DNA of 64,000 nucleotides, taken from NCBI RefSeq assembly GCF_037975245.1, contig NC_092577.1, forward strand, positions 11,288,013 through 11,352,012. The letters run 5' to 3'. A program made the position numbers and the translations under genes. Below, in pieces: positions 25,001 through 37,049 of this stretch (position 1 is the stretch's first letter; every line of letters starts with the position of its first letter). Source of the stretch: Apostichopus japonicus (lineage: Eukaryota; Echinodermata; Holothuroidea; Aspidochirotida; Stichopodidae). The notes under the pieces are model-generated. The model had not been told where the DNA came from, ran no database searches, and worked only from the letters and a program-made list of their open reading frames with translations.

Positions 25001-26194
25001 ACTTGTATCTGTTGCGCGAGTAGCTATAGACGGTAGACTGGAGTAACGCTATTTATCTCTACTGAATCAGTGTAACAGTGTGGGTACATTTAATTAGAGC
25101 TGTGTGTAAATGAGGAAACATGCGGTGTAAGTCACTGACGGACATTGATGACAATGGGTGTAACTCGTATACAAATGATGAATAAATCACTCAAATTTTC
25201 ATTGCGAAAGCATAGACTACAATACCTAGACCAACGTTAATTAATTTAGGCCATTCGTAATGTTAGCCTAACCATACCTACGGATTAAAGGGAAGGAAAA
25301 CCAAACCATCATAATGAAGTTATATCACCAAGATCCTTGTGATGAACTTATCCCTAAAATATCTAAGTCCATTATCTTGCACGGTACGGGAGTAAATTGT
25401 TTTTTAAAAGTCGTGGCAGGGAGCTATTTTTTGACAAAGTGTAATGTCATAGTGCCACTTGGGATGGCAGGGGGGGGGGGAGATGTAATTTAATTATTTT
25501 GTTTCCTGTCTCCTTTCAATGTGAATGTAAACAGTTCAATAAACAAATACCAGTATTATGACAAATTAAAACATGCAAACACCAGCTCATTTCCACTTAA
25601 GACTTCCTTTAGTCTTCAATTTCATATATATAAAAAACATTAAAAATGTAACATCTCCCTGAAGAAGTACGGTTTGTCTTAGCTGTTGGCGAATTTGCTC
25701 ATCACGAGCATTACTCTAGCCTAGCTTATAGCTACCTTTATCTGGCTTAGTAATACCTAGTTATATAGTTGAAGGTACTAGAATATTTTATACTTGAAGT
25801 AGTTACTTTGCTACCAAGGTTGAGGGGGGGGTGCGTTAAGACCGAAGTACTAGAAAATCTGTATAGCAACCTTTAGATTTGACAGAACCTTGGATGTTTT
25901 CTTTCACAGGCTTCGAAGTTCAGGATCACAGGGAAGTTATACCAGACCTTTTGGAAAAATAAACGAAGTCAGAATATGGACATACAAACCAAATGAAAAT
26001 CACCAAACAGGCTGATACACCTTCAGCCCTGGTTTCCATACATTGGGACTGTTAACCCATCAGGTTGCTCGATTGGAAAGGAGAAGGCACTTGCGGTTCC
26101 AGAACGGAAGTATCAAGCCACTCGAAGAATCCATGTATTGCAGATATCAAACGTTTGATTAATCCATGATATTGTGTCTCATTAAGATTGTAAG
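22041..26194. other. AT-rich stretch without a recognised gene
   Basis: Contains a short (GT)n run at 22382-22406 and a C/G tract at about 25471-25480. The longest frame (23360-23689, + strand, 109 codons, overlapped by a 93-codon frame on the other strand) has no recognisable domain. No terminal repeats or tails are seen that would define an element. Confidence 0.5.
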
Positions 26195-27164
26195 GAAGAA
26201 TTATAACAAAGGGTCTTTTTTTACTTTTCTAGTGCGTTAAATACTGTCTTGCCAAATCAATTAATGAAGGATCTTTTACGATTTATCAAAGAAATATGGC
26301 TTATTCATTGGCTGACACAATGTCTTCAAGGATGGTCCAGACAAGTTAGGTTGGATAAAGTGTTATCGGAAGTATCGGAAATAATGGTTGGTGTGCCTTA
26401 GGGAGGGGGTCCATTATCAACTATATTATGTACTATATAAACTTATGAAGTTAGGTCAAATTCACACATTTCTGCTACAAAATATGCAGATGATACTGCT
26501 GTATCATGCACACTTCCTAAGAGCTCTGTTGAAACTGACCAATGAAAATATCGGTGTTCTGTAAATGACATAGTTCCAACATGTGACTGCATGGCTTTAT
26601 TGTGTAACCCCCAAAAATAAAGGAGTTTGTTTTTGAAAATAAAACATGAAGGTCTCATTCTATCAAGATCGCAACGTATTATTATCATTGCGGGATCGGA
26701 GATGGCTAGAACCTCTAAAACTGAGTACTGGGAGGATACAGCGACAACAGTTTGACCTTTTCTGGCAAAACATCAAGGTATTTAAAAGAGTATATTATAT
26801 AGTATCTAGTGCGGCTTATACGTTGTGTCTTTCTTTAACCAAAATGCTAAAGGAAATGTTTTCAATACTATTATACAACCTGGCACATGTGATCTATACA
26901 GTGCCTGTCTGGTACCATTTTATATTGCAAGAAAGCAAAGAAAGAAGAATGGCGTTTCTTAAATACATATCAGCTATATTTAATTTAGATTGCAAAATAC
27001 TTTTAGAAAAAGTAAATGCTGCTGCAAGAACTGAGTGGCTAATAAGAATGGCTAATAGGATTTACAGTGATCAGAATCACCCTTTGTATACTGTGCTAAC
27101 AAGTCTCCTGCACAAATCGAGCAGATATCTACGAAATCTCCACAAAATACCGAACGTAAGTTAA
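26195..27164 (+). pseudogene. Decayed non-LTR retrotransposon: reverse transcriptase and C-terminal tail
   Basis: The translation shows reverse-transcriptase landmarks with stop codons. The GVPQGGPLS-type motif reads GVP, stop, GGGPLST near 26390-26415 (CAG to TAG is the simplest explanation). The catalytic motif KYADDTAV follows near 26480-26505. The last 172 codons (26646-27164) stay open and resemble the C-terminal tail of LINE polymerases (YTVPVWYHF, ARTEWLIRMANRI, DQNHPLYTVL). A 5' portion is not recognised. The following tandem repeats (from about 27200) look derived from its 3' untranslated region. Clade not assigned. Confidence 0.75.
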
Positions 27165-27229
27165 CAGAAACTCATTTATTTACCGTGCTGCTTTATACAT
27201 TCCATCCGAGCACTTAGAATGTTTGTTGT

Positions 27230-27795
27230 AGTCTGTTTGTTATATCGTTTTATGTATTTACTTTAGTATGTGTAGATGTATTTTATATGATATCCTATCA
27301 TCTTAACATTTTCCCTTTTTATATTAGTTATTCTTGGACTGTTTGTTGTTTGTTGATATCCTATCATCTTCAAAAAAATCACCTTTCATATTAGTTATTC
27401 TTCTTGTTGAGGTAATATATGACTCCTCTCTATAAATTTTATATCTATACCGTACTGGAAGGAAATAAAAAGAGAAGGAACAGTTGAGGTAATATATGAC
27501 TCCTCTCTATAAATTTTATATGTATACTGGAAGGAAATAAAAAGAGAAGAGAACACGTTTTTATATGATATCCTATCATCTTAACATTTTCCCCCTTTTA
27601 TATTAGTTATTCTTGGACTGTTTGTTGTTAGTCTGTTTGTTATATCGTTTTATGTATTAACGTTTGTATGTGTACTGGAATTTGATATGATATCCTATCA
27701 TCTTAAAAAAAATCACCTTTCATATTAGTTATTCTTCTTGTTGAGGTAATATATGACACCTCTCTATAAATTTTATATGTATACGGGAAGGAAAT
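27230..27795 (+). repeat. Tandem repeat, about 276-bp unit, probably from a LINE 3' UTR
   Basis: The phrases GATATCCTATCATCTTAACA, ATATTAGTTATTCTTGGACTG and GAGGTAATATATGACTCCTC recur with a spacing of about 276 bp (27283 and 27559 for the first). Some units carry an internal shorter repeat ending in GGAAGGAAATAAAAAGAG, which contains AATAAA. The first copy continues directly from the end of the polymerase fragment. Confidence 0.75.
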
Positions 27796-28245
27796 AAAAC
27801 GAGGGAACAACATACTATAGTACAACTTGGAAACACTTAAACAATGGCACAGTTGTTTCCTTCTTTAAATCTGAGGATTCACACGAGGTTGGGTTAGACA
27901 TTATGAATGTGCCTGTGATCGTAAGAAAATTTTTATATGTATACTGGAAGGAAATAAAAAGAAGGAACAACATACTATAGTACAACTTGGAAACACTTGA
28001 ACAATGGCACAGTTGTTTCCTTCTTTAAATCTGAGGATTCACACGAGGTTGGGTTGGATATTATGAATGTGCCTGTGATTGTAAGAATATTTTTATATGT
28101 ATACTGGAAGGAAATAAAGGGAAGGAACAACATACTACAGTACAACTTGAAAACAATTGAACAATGGCACAGTTATTTCCTTCTTTAAATCTGAGGATTC
28201 ACACGAGGTTGGGTTGGATATTATGAATGTACCTGAGAGTTTAAG
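27781..28245 (+). repeat. Tandem repeat, 160-bp unit, about three copies
   Basis: AACAACATACTATAGTACAA begins at 27806, 27966 and (one change) 28126, an exact 160-bp period. Each unit continues with CAATGGCACAGTTGTTTCC and CACACGAGGTTGGGTTGGAT. Only the last edge is degraded. No spacer-like unique segments, so this is not a CRISPR-type array. Confidence 0.9.
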
Positions 28246-28480
28246 AACAATTTCACATTCCGTTTAAGGGGATAGTATAGTGGAAAAGCTTCAAAAACTT
28301 TTGAAGGATACTTAGAAACTATTTTCAGAGACATTTCACGTAATACACTCACTTGAAAATGAAGAATTGCCCACAATTTCCGTAGTCGGTGTGCTTCATA
28401 AGAGTTTCGACTTAACAGATTACGCCGCCCACTGGAACTATTATTTTTGCAACTGCATGTGTTCACATTTCATAATATCA

Positions 28481-28965
28481 CTTGTCTATTTCATACATTT
28501 TAGAAAATGGTGGGGGTTCTTTTAACATAAATAAGACCAATATATCACCCTTTCAGCAACCGGCTCTCCTTGCCCTCCCTACCTCAACATCCCTCTATCC
28601 GACACCATCCATGTCACCCAAGAAAAACATACTAAAACACTTACATCAGCCCATAACCCATACAAATTCCTTGTCTATTTTATATATTGCTACAAAACGT
28701 GGTCGTTCTTTTAAAAATTAATAAGACCAATATGCCACCCCTTTCAGCAGCCGGCTCTCCTTGCCCTCTATACCACCTCCCTTCATCATATCCGACTCCA
28801 TCCATGTCACTCAAAAAAAACATACTAAAACACGTAAGTTGATACCTGCGTATGACCCAAGAAAATTCCTTGTCTATTTTATTCATTATAGTAAACCGTG
28901 GACGTTCTTTTTAAAATCAATAAGACCAATATACCACCCCTTCGATTATTTTCTTCTTACGTAAG
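28481..28965 (+). repeat. Tandem repeat, about 190-200-bp unit, two and a half copies
   Basis: CTTGTCTATTT begins at 28481, 28670 and 28869. Each unit then holds AATAAGACCAATAT, and the complete units hold CCGGCTCTCCTTGCCCTC and AAAACATACTAAAACAC. Unrelated in sequence to the 160-bp family next to it. Confidence 0.85.
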
Positions 28966-29156
28966 GTGATTCCACCTACTCCCCTCCTCTCCTCATGTGA
29001 CAGTGAACATTCACGGTGTACCCTATGGCTACTACACAACGGTGACGAATACTAGTCTGTGACAGGACGAAACTTCAACATTTACTTCTAGCATAGTGAC
29101 GAATGTGTGACGAACGTCTAAAGTTAACTGAAAATGACATGATATAACGACGAATA

Positions 29157-29169
29157 TGTTTACACTAAA

Positions 29170-29204
<35 letters not shown>

Positions 29205-29232
29205 TGATAATAATAATAATAATAATAATAAT

Positions 29233-29293
<61 letters not shown>

Positions 29294-29527
29294 GAACTTA
29301 TAAAGCGCTGTACAACCCTAATAGAACGTCAACTTGAAAAAATGAGTCTTCAAACAAGACTTGAACTGACTGAGAGTGGGAGAACTCCGCACAGATAAGG
29401 GCAGACCATTCCAGAGCTTGGGCCCGGCTGATGGAAAGGCACGGTCGCCATAGGTTTTCAGTTTAGTTCTGGGAACAGTGAGAGTGAGTGTATTGCTAGA
29501 ACGCAACTGGACTCTATGTTTTATCAA
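29157..29527 (-). mobile_element. 3' end of a LINE, reverse strand, with (AAT)n tail
   Basis: On the - strand a 69-codon frame (29318-29527) ends in the C-terminal signature common to many invertebrate CR1/jockey-type polymerases (GPKLWNGLPLSVRSS, then a Lys/Phe-rich end). Downstream of its stop comes TACAGCGCTTTATAAG and then about 120 bp of ATT repeats (AAT on +, about 29170-29292), the usual 3' tail form for such elements. Only the 3' end is present. It abuts the BEL/Pao fragment. Confidence 0.8.
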
Positions 29528-30049
29528 CTAGGGAAACATCAGCTAACACACGAGGTTCTGGTGACATTCATGGCAGAGGCGGCTGCCGTTGTCAACTCAG
29601 GACCTATTAGATCTATTTCATCTTATGCTGACGATCCTGCCTCTCTTACACAAAGTATGTTACTTACTCAGAAGACAACCTCACTACAACCGATTGACGA
29701 TGAGTTTACCCGCAAAAACCTCTACGGGCGCAAGAGATGGAGACGAGCCCAATACCTTGCAGACCAGTTCTGGGATCGTTGAAGGAAAGAATACCTCCAA
29801 AGCCTCCAACCACGTCAGAAATGGGTGCAACCTCAACATGATGTATCTCCAGGCGATGTAGTACTACTTAAGGAGAAGGACGAATACCGTGGTTCGTGGC
29901 CGCTTGCCAAAATTGTCAGGACTCACAAGAGTGAAGATGGAAAAGTGCTAAAGGCGGATGTCCTGGTGTGCACAGGAGGTACCAAACGAAATTTCTTGAG
30001 ACCAATTTCTGCACTGATACCGGTCGAGAAAGCAGTTTCTCCCATTTAG
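29510..30049 (+). pseudogene. BEL/Pao retrotransposon, C-terminal end of integrase region
   Basis: Two open segments in one frame, 29516-29782 and 29786-30049, separated by a single TGA at 29780-29782 where the family normally has Trp. Recognisable features: QLTHEVLVTFMAEA and PSMLLTQK-like phrases from the end of the integrase, RKRWRRAQYLADQFW, and the final beta-rich domain (GDVVLL, WPLAKIV, ADVLV, LRPISAL), the C-terminal domain of BEL/Pao polyproteins. Protease, reverse transcriptase and the integrase core are missing. The left side joins the reverse-strand LINE end. Confidence 0.85.
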
Positions 30050-30063
30050 AGATGGACTCCTCT

Positions 30064-30589
30064 TGTTACTTGTATTCGTTCAATCATCTTTCAGTGTTTT
30101 TTTTTATGATTAGTTGATAAGACTTACATGGATTTGAACTTATCCAATCATATGTATATTTTAATATAAAAAGGCTTTCGCATTTTGGCGAGGCGTGTGT
30201 CGGGTGTCTGCCCAGGCCTTACATCGTACTCAGTACGCACTTATTTTGTAACATTCGGCGCTCGTTAAATTCCACCGAGATTGTGAAACACGACCCGCAT
30301 AGAGACGATATACAGACGAAAACAACAATCTCACGAAACTCAGGTCTTTCCCGACTTGAAGGTTAAATTATAGTTTGAAACTTACTCTTTACACTGATCG
30401 GAATATTTGAGTGTCCGATGTCAACCTCACGTGCAAAGAATCACAGTCTTGTAAGTGATGTTGACGATATTTTGAGATAGATTTGCGTTTAGCTCAATCG
30501 CTTCCAGTGTTCAGTCTTACTACACATTTATATGCCGTTGTTTTGTTCCGTGTTTATATTTAATCGAATTTTACGATTACTTCAACATC
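30064..30589 (+). other. Possible 3' LTR of the BEL/Pao fragment
   Basis: It follows the polyprotein stop by a few bases, begins TGTTACTTG and contains a TATA-like TATAAAAA (30165-30172), both expected of an LTR. No second LTR is in the window to compare, and the right boundary is set only by the start of unit 3 similarity. No gene. Confidence 0.35.
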
Positions 30590-31060
30590 CTTATTTCGTT
30601 CGGTATTTCTGTTGAGGGGGGGGGGGGGTAGAAGGGTTGGCAGGATCGCCCAGGGTACTGCCACTGACTCCGACATTTTTTACCTTTACACTCCCACCAC
30701 AATTCCTCTTTGTCTGACTGCAAGTTTAAATGCATGTTTGATGTGTTCTGTAACTATTCTTATATCGGACTTTTGGAACTGAGAGCGCTGATATAAGCAA
30801 AGAAAAATATAGAATTTTCAAAGAATTATAGAAGTTTATCCACTTAAACCTATTCAAATAGAAATTTTTGAACAAAAGGTTTACCCATGACATCACTCAC
30901 TTCCACCCCGCCTCCCATCCCGGTATTTGCATTACTGCATAATGATATAGCTAGAGAATTTAACTAAACATCTAGTTTAATTAATGTTAGTTAGTCTTAC
31001 TAATGCTCGCGACGACTCCAGCAGTATTTATAAATTTCTATATAATTCTGTAAATTGCAG

Positions 31061-33267
31061 AATCTCGTCATCAAGACCAATTGCTTCGTCAACTCCTCTC
31101 ACGGATCGGGCAGAGAACTTCTTCCTGTGTTCTGTTTGCTTGGATCAATTAAAAGAACCGAAACAGTTACCATGTCTTCACCGATATTGTAGAAATTGCT
31201 TGAAGACAGTCATTCAAGCATGCATTGATGGAAAGCTTAATTGTCCATTGTGTATGCATGAATACGTGATACCAGAAAATGGGGTTGACGATTTCAAGAC
31301 CGACTTCCATATAAATAGTATGCTCGAGTTTATACAATTGCAAAAGTCTTTTGAAAATAAAGATTTGAAGCAATGTATAAGCTGTTTGAAGAATACAGAA
31401 GTTTCAGCTTATTGTTTTAAGTGCAGAGATAACTTGTGTGAGCAATGTAACGAGGTTCACGCCATCAGTAAAATGTTTACAAATCACAAAACCCACATTC
31501 TGAGTCTGGATAATATAGAAGCAAATAATATGACACTGGATAAATTAACATCACTAACGGAAAATCCCAGGTGTCATATCCATGACAAAAAAGAAGCGCA
31601 ATTATGCTGCAGTTCTTGCAGAAATGTACCTGTGTGCTTGGCTTTTACATATAATAAGCACAAAGGTCATGACCTGCATGACGTAACTGAAATAGCAGAC
31701 CGTGAAAGAAAACTACTGAAACAAGAACTTGTTGAACTAACCAAATACAAGGGTAAACTATACGAATTGCCAACGAAAATACAACTTTCTCAACAGAAGC
31801 TGAATAAAAATGCCATGAAAAGGACAGAAAGACTAAGAAATCAGCACCAGCAACAGACACACAAGATTAAAGATCAATTTGCGGAATGTACTAAGGAACG
31901 AAAAAGGGTTTTAGAGGACATCGAAAGCAGAACAAGCGAAAACGACCGTCGGATAACTCTTAATTTGGAAGAGGAGTTGAGCCAAGTGAGAAAGAAATAT
32001 GATAAACTCAGGAAAACAACGAATCAAAAATATGACAAAGAATCTGAAAAGTTTATAAACAAATGTGATAAGGTTAAGAGCGAGCTCTTAACCAAACTTC
32101 GCAGCCTAGATGTTAACTTGAGGAATTTGACAACAGCAAAAGACCTGCTTGTAGGGCAAAATAAAGTTGAACAAAAGCAATTAAGAGAATGTTGCGAACA
32201 GATTATTAAAAGATACGAGAACCTCACAGCAACGTCTTCATCTATTCTTGCTTCTAAAGACGATTGGACAAACGCTCAGTGTATTCCTGGTATTAGAGTA
32301 GCATGTGAACACCTTATAAAATAAATGAAAAAAAAAATTCCCAGAGGTAGAATCTTTATTTGATTTCGATATCAGTGATGTAACGAAGGTTATTAGGGAT
32401 AACGTCAAGATTGCCCAGCATAAAAAGTCAGTGGTTGATGTTTCAGGAATCAAAGTTAAAGGTAAATATGCCACTGATATTTTAAGCAGAGGAGATGTCA
32501 AGATTTTCATAATGCACAAGGTATCTGGAGGGTATTTACACATCACTATGTTCAACATAAATGGTGAATTACAACGACAGGATCAGATCAAGAGTGATAA
32601 GGGCGTGGTCATCTGCGGATTGTTGTCTGAGTTCAAAGTTATCATTGACGTTCTTTGTACTTATGAAATCGGTATTTACGATGTACGTGATGGTACATTT
32701 ACCAAGAAGAACATTCGTGACGTCATTACTAGGTGGCCATCTGATCAGTACGTGAGTTGTGTAACTACAGATCCTGTAAAGAATCACATTATTGTTGGTA
32801 CTGACAGAAGATATGTGTATGTATATACTGATCAAATGAATTACAGCCACATGATTACACTACCAGATGGTATCGATGAAAGGTATGATATAACTGTTCA
32901 TAGAGGTAGTCTCCTGGTATGTGGCATCTATACTGAGAAAGCAGCATATGCAGTCAGCATGGAGGAATCACATAGTAAACTGATGTATGAATTCACCAAA
33001 CCAGATCTTGATGGATTGAACTGGAAAGCTTTCACTGTATGCATAGACAAGGATGAGTTCATCTACATGCTATGGAAAGCAGGCATCTTACATCGGCCGA
33101 GATGTATTCTGGTACAATACAGTCAGGGTGGTCGACAGTTACTCACAACAAGAACAGTAGATGTTGATGTTAACCGTGTGTCAACATTTGAAGAGAACGG
33201 GATAGAAAAACTCTTGATGACCACATCGATGGGATCTTTCTACACGTTCGACCTTGTAGTGATGTAA
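31061..33267 (+). pseudogene. TRIM-like RING/B-box gene, dead copy 3
   Basis: Same protein family and layout as copies 2 and 4. The RING zinc ligands are all present (CSVC, CLHRYCRNC, CPLC). The start-codon position reads ATT (31080-31082) instead of ATG; the open frame can still be entered from an upstream ATG at 30984, but that lies before the conserved splice acceptor and is unlikely to be used. The second B-box has Phe in place of a zinc-binding Cys (CLAFTY). A GAA-to-TAA change gives a stop at 32322-32324, followed by a 1-bp gain in an A run (32328-32337). The remaining C-terminal region is open from 32431 to 33267. No part of the C-terminus is missing, so the copy was probably lost recently. 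An expressed truncated RING/B-box protein cannot be excluded. Confidence 0.88.
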
Positions 33268-34666
33268 AAATAGGAAATTTTTCAAGTCATTAATATAAGC
33301 AACCTTAGAACTTCAGGGTGCTCTCAGCCTTAATATACTGACATTTATTCATCGAGAAATATTACTTCTTAAGTTTATATAACAATGTTTGATATATTTG
33401 ATAACTTGATTATTTAGATCGGACAGATAATCTCTATAAACAGCATCAGCATGACTAACACTTTGTTGATATATTTCAACAGCTGGTCGGAATAGTGATA
33501 TCCATTCTTATCTTCCTGGTAAAATATTTCATCTGATTAAGGCAGCTCCTTGGTGCGAATCACTGATATATAGTTGCTTCCGAGAATATTCCATTTGTGG
33601 AGGTGCGCCCATCTTGAATGTAGACCATGGCAACGGCAAATATGTACTTAACGAGATATAGTAACTCACCGAGGAATATATGACAGGAATACACTAAAAC
33701 AATGAAAGACTAATTAAAAATTAATTATTGAAAAAGTGTATCATTGTACATGCACCCCTGACTGTACCTGACTGTCTATCAAATAAAACAATGTGAGATA
33801 AATGTTTAGGTTAAATTTATATTGCATATATACTTCTGTATATTATTTCTTTAAAGGAATATATCAATATACACTCTTAGGTTGTTTTGTTTGTAAATTT
33901 TTACTTTTTTGGAATTTTATTTCATCCAAATGTACAGTTGATAAAGTATAAACATTCAAATATCCGAACCAAAATCTGTTACACATATTTAAAAAACAAA
34001 ATTAACATATAAGCAATCGTTTTAATCATCATTTTTAATCATCTTTCAAAACAATTTTGTTTGTGATTCTTTCTTCTCTATCAATCTGAACAAACCTTGG
34101 CGACTTGTAAATCGTAAATATGACTGACATTTATTTTTCTCACAAATATTGTCTTTCTTCTCTGCATCTCGTCAGTTTTGGGGTTGGTGTGTCGGGGGGG
34201 GGGGGAGGGGTATCGTAATATGTCTGCTGTAGCGAAAAAGAGAGACGCATTTGCATCTCCTTTCAGATCCAACAGGTCCTTTTTAACTAATTGAGCTGAT
34301 GACATGGTTATGCGTCTCTCTTTGTGTTGTTGAATTTCATTTATTTCATTTTATGAAAATAAAAGTCTTATCAAGGCCACATAATGTCAATATTTTTAAA
34401 TAAAGGGATCTGATGTGGCATAGGTATACTCCCAATTTGACTTTAGTGTAGCACAATTAAGCAGAAAATTTGTTGTACTAGACCTTTTTGGAGCAGAATT
34501 TAGTTTAGAAAGAAATAATCCAACCGCTGCTGATTCTCTTTTATTTGGACACGATCGGTATATATTTGTCATCTTTATATTACATTGAATGACATACAAA
34601 AAGGCATCAAAAGATGATTAGCAACATTAGGTACATACACACAGTGATATATATATATATATATAT
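33268..34666 (+). other. 3' flank of copy 3, no gene
   Basis: Non-coding; 33268-34310 matches 8040-8897. It has a G-run at about 34191-34204. The last part (34315-34640) matches 18950-19265 and ends in an (AT)n tract. Confidence 0.65.
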
Positions 34667-35276
34667 TGTTACGAGAAAACAACCTAATTTTCTCGTGTGT
34701 ACGTATTTTCTATCTTGCCTGTTTCACCGTATTTAAATGTTTCTTACGTAATGTTAAAGCTAGGAGGTCTCTAGTTTGTGTAACTTGAGTATCATTTTAT
34801 TGCTGGCTGCGAGAGTTGGCTCTTCCTGCCGGAGCTTTATGTAAACAGTTCGATGGACAAGGCCTCCTTCGTTCTTAGTATACGGGGAATTTTTAGGGGT
34901 GCATAGACAGCGGGGCGGGGTTAGCTCACATTCGTGTATAGCTCTGTAGAGAGCGTTGACCGGCTGTTATTAGGTTATGGCGGTTGTCAATCTTACTGGC
35001 TATTTCTTTATTAGTCAGTTAAACGTGTATAGGATTCAACACAGTTACGGGGTCGTTTATAATGCCGTGCAAGGAGCTTTTTTAGGCATTACGTTAGGGT
35101 ATATTTAGAGTAAGTTGCTAGGCAGAATCCATGCCGAATTTGTACGTTGTTTTAGGGACTTAGATTATTTTTGGCTTGTGCAGAGAATCGAGTAATGCAC
35201 TCTGCAGCTGCGCTGCGTAACTGCTTGTGCCTGTATGCATTCTGTAGCTGCGCTGCGTAACTGCTTGTGCCTGCGC
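34667..35276. mobile_element. Probable solo LTR, left part
   Basis: Begins TGTTACGAG within an (AT)n tract. The matching right part (48565-49010) ends GCGTTACA, again followed by (AT)n, so the joined element is TG...CA bounded and about 1.05 kb, like an LTR. Unit 2 (19260-19300) lacks it. The two parts are separated by the MULE, whose target duplication lies at the break. It contains two 40-bp direct repeats with AGCTGCGCTGCGTAACTGC (about 35199 and 35239). No internal retroelement sequence is seen, hence solo LTR; a non-autonomous DNA element with short ends is the alternative. Confidence 0.6.
35268..35276. repeat. MULE target-site duplication, left
   Basis: TGCCTGCGC, identical to 48556-48564. 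Nine bases is the usual duplication size for MULE transposons. Confidence 0.92.
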
Positions 35277-35355
35277 GCGTAATTTTTTTCCTAGGAGGGT
35301 TAGGGGTAATTATCATATATAGGCGTATCCAAACCCTCGCGCATGCGTGTTACTC
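35277..35355 (+). repeat. MULE terminal inverted repeat, left
   Basis: Begins GCGTAATTTTTTTCCTAGG and pairs with 48477-48555. The two mismatches lie near positions 50 and 56 of the repeat. Similarity stops within a few bases after the inner edge. Confidence 0.93.
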
Positions 35356-36242
35356 ATAGACACATCGAACGTTGTAATACACGAGTGGGGGCTGTGTGTA
35401 CGTGGGCACTATGTACGCTGTACAATGCAATAGATCTCCGCTGTACAGTTTCACACGTAATGCAGTTTGCTTTTGGCCAAGGATTACCAAGTGAGAATTG
35501 AAGAAAATAAGTGATGGGACGCGGGCTAAAGAAATACAAATTAAAGCGCGATCAAATCGTCAAATCAATTATTAATTTTTGGAGGTGTTATGGCTAATGT
35601 AGTGGACTTATTGTCTGCGTATCGGCTGGTAATTTAATATAATGGCTTAAAGATCCATGGACATTACAAATCATCATAGTGGTCCAAATTTATGCACTTC
35701 ATTGTAACAATTAAGAAATCAAAAATCTTTATTTCAAGTTTCAAGTAAGACATACATCTCATTTTCATGAAATTGTGCAGGATAGATAGTCTCATTTTAA
35801 CCCTACGTACAAATCCCGTGGATCTTGTCTAAAAATTTAAAGTTTATCCTACTATAAATGTGTTAAATTTTCCACACTAAAGTCATGATTTTAAAATGTG
35901 AGCCACTTTTTTCCACCATCAATAATTAAACACACAGAAACCAAGATGGGATTGCAAATATACTTTATTAGAACGCCTGTCAGTGACGTTAGACAAAAAC
36001 TCTGTAGACAAAATGTGAAAAACAAAATGACAGTTAAATAATCAAACCATAAAACTGTAATCATTCAAATTTACATTTTACAACTTACCATTTGATTGGC
36101 CTGTAGATAGACAACATGTAAAGATCACATCATTTTTTCGCCTCTCGGAAATCCTTCAAATTTCTCAGTTAAATATTCATTCAGTATATTACTTTATCAT
36201 TATTCTGTGAGAGTTCATTGCTAGTACTAAACAACGTCCAAG
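35356..36242. other. MULE interior left of the LINE ORFs
   Basis: No gene recognised. The 5' end of the LINE must lie somewhere here; I could not find a target duplication or other boundary. Confidence 0.5.
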
Positions 36243-37049
36243 ATGCCACCTAAAAAAGCTACAAACGCAGCAAAATCGACCTCAACTAGAAGGCAGGTTC
36301 GCGAACCCCAGCCTAACGATGAGCCTACACCTCAACCTAACACTGATCTAATTCATGTGGACATTATAGACTCTATTCGCCAAGAGTTGAATGCTGCCAT
36401 TAACTCAGATGACTTTTGCACCAATCTAATATGCAAACTAGTGCCAGCGATAGCGGAAGCAGTGAAAGAGAAGGTATGTAAAGAAATTCATGACACCTTC
36501 CAACTTGAACTGTCCAAAAAGCAAAAACAACTTGATGATGCCAGGGAGGAAATATGCCAGCTCAGACGAGACTTAACTGCAACCCAGGACTCTGCTGACC
36601 GCCAGGAGCAGTATTCAAGGCGTAACTGTCTCCGCATACAGGGGATTCCTGAATCTCCTGGAGAATCGACTGACGAGTTAGTCATTAATCTGGCGACCGA
36701 AAAACTGAACGTTACCCTAACCCCTGGAGAAATCGACCGTTCACACCGCATTTCACCCCGACCTAGAGCTAACAACATAGCAAACGCCACCCGACCCAGG
36801 GCTATCATCGTCAAACTGACCTCATACAACACAAGAGACAGGATATATCGTGCCAGGACCTCACTAAAAGGCACCAGAATATACATTAATGAGGATTTGA
36901 CCCGCAGGAACCAGGAGCTATTCGCCCGTGCCCGCAAACATGAAAGAGTTAATCGGTCTTGGACCCTAGATGGGAAGATATTCGTCATTGATGGGAACGA
37001 TCATAAACATCACATTGCTAATACAGAGGACCTGGCAAGACTTCGGTAA
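36243..37049 (+). CDS. LINE ORF1 protein (coiled coil, RRM-like)
   Basis: A 268-residue protein with the layout of L1-type ORF1 proteins, which coat LINE RNA as chaperones. The N-terminus (1-50) is basic and Pro/Thr-rich. Residues about 75-125 are a Lys/Glu/Gln-rich coiled coil (SKKQKQLDDAREEICQLRR). An RRM-like core begins NCLRIQGIP (about 128) and runs through RSHRIS and AIIVKLTSYNTRDRIY. A C-terminal part (YINEDLTRRNQELFARAR, DGKIFV) resembles the C-terminal domain of such proteins. The frame is complete and starts with a good ATG. It lies 319 bp upstream of ORF2 in the same direction. No stop or frameshift, in contrast to the surrounding transposon gene. Confidence 0.82.
   Translation: MPPKKATNAAKSTSTRRQVREPQPNDEPTPQPNTDLIHVDIIDSIRQELNAAINSDDFCTNLICKLVPAIAEAVKEKVCKEIHDTFQLELSKKQKQLDDAREEICQLRRDLTATQDSADRQEQYSRRNCLRIQGIPESPGESTDELVINLATEKLNVTLTPGEIDRSHRISPRPRANNIANATRPRAIIVKLTSYNTRDRIYRARTSLKGTRIYINEDLTRRNQELFARARKHERVNRSWTLDGKIFVIDGNDHKHHIANTEDLARLR

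Larger units (their letters stand above)
30590..34666 (+). repeat. Tandem segmental duplication, unit 3
   Basis: Similarity to units 1, 2 and 4 resumes at about 30590 (TTTCGTTCGGTATTTCTGTTG) and carries the upstream region, dead copy 3, and a 3' flank nearly the same as that of copy 1. Unit 3 lacks the long upstream part seen in unit 2; the 19390-30589 block stands in its place. Its tail is cut by the nested insertion at 34667 and resumes at 49011. Confidence 0.85.

Noticed and set aside
27781-28965. A CRISPR-like array
   Set aside because: Repeats are 160-200 bp and directly adjacent, with no short repeat/unique spacer alternation; the genome is clearly eukaryotic.
30984-31079. An N-terminal extension of copy 3 starting at 30984
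   Set aside because: It spans the conserved splice acceptor and lies in intron-like sequence; in the other copies translation starts 19 bases after the acceptor.
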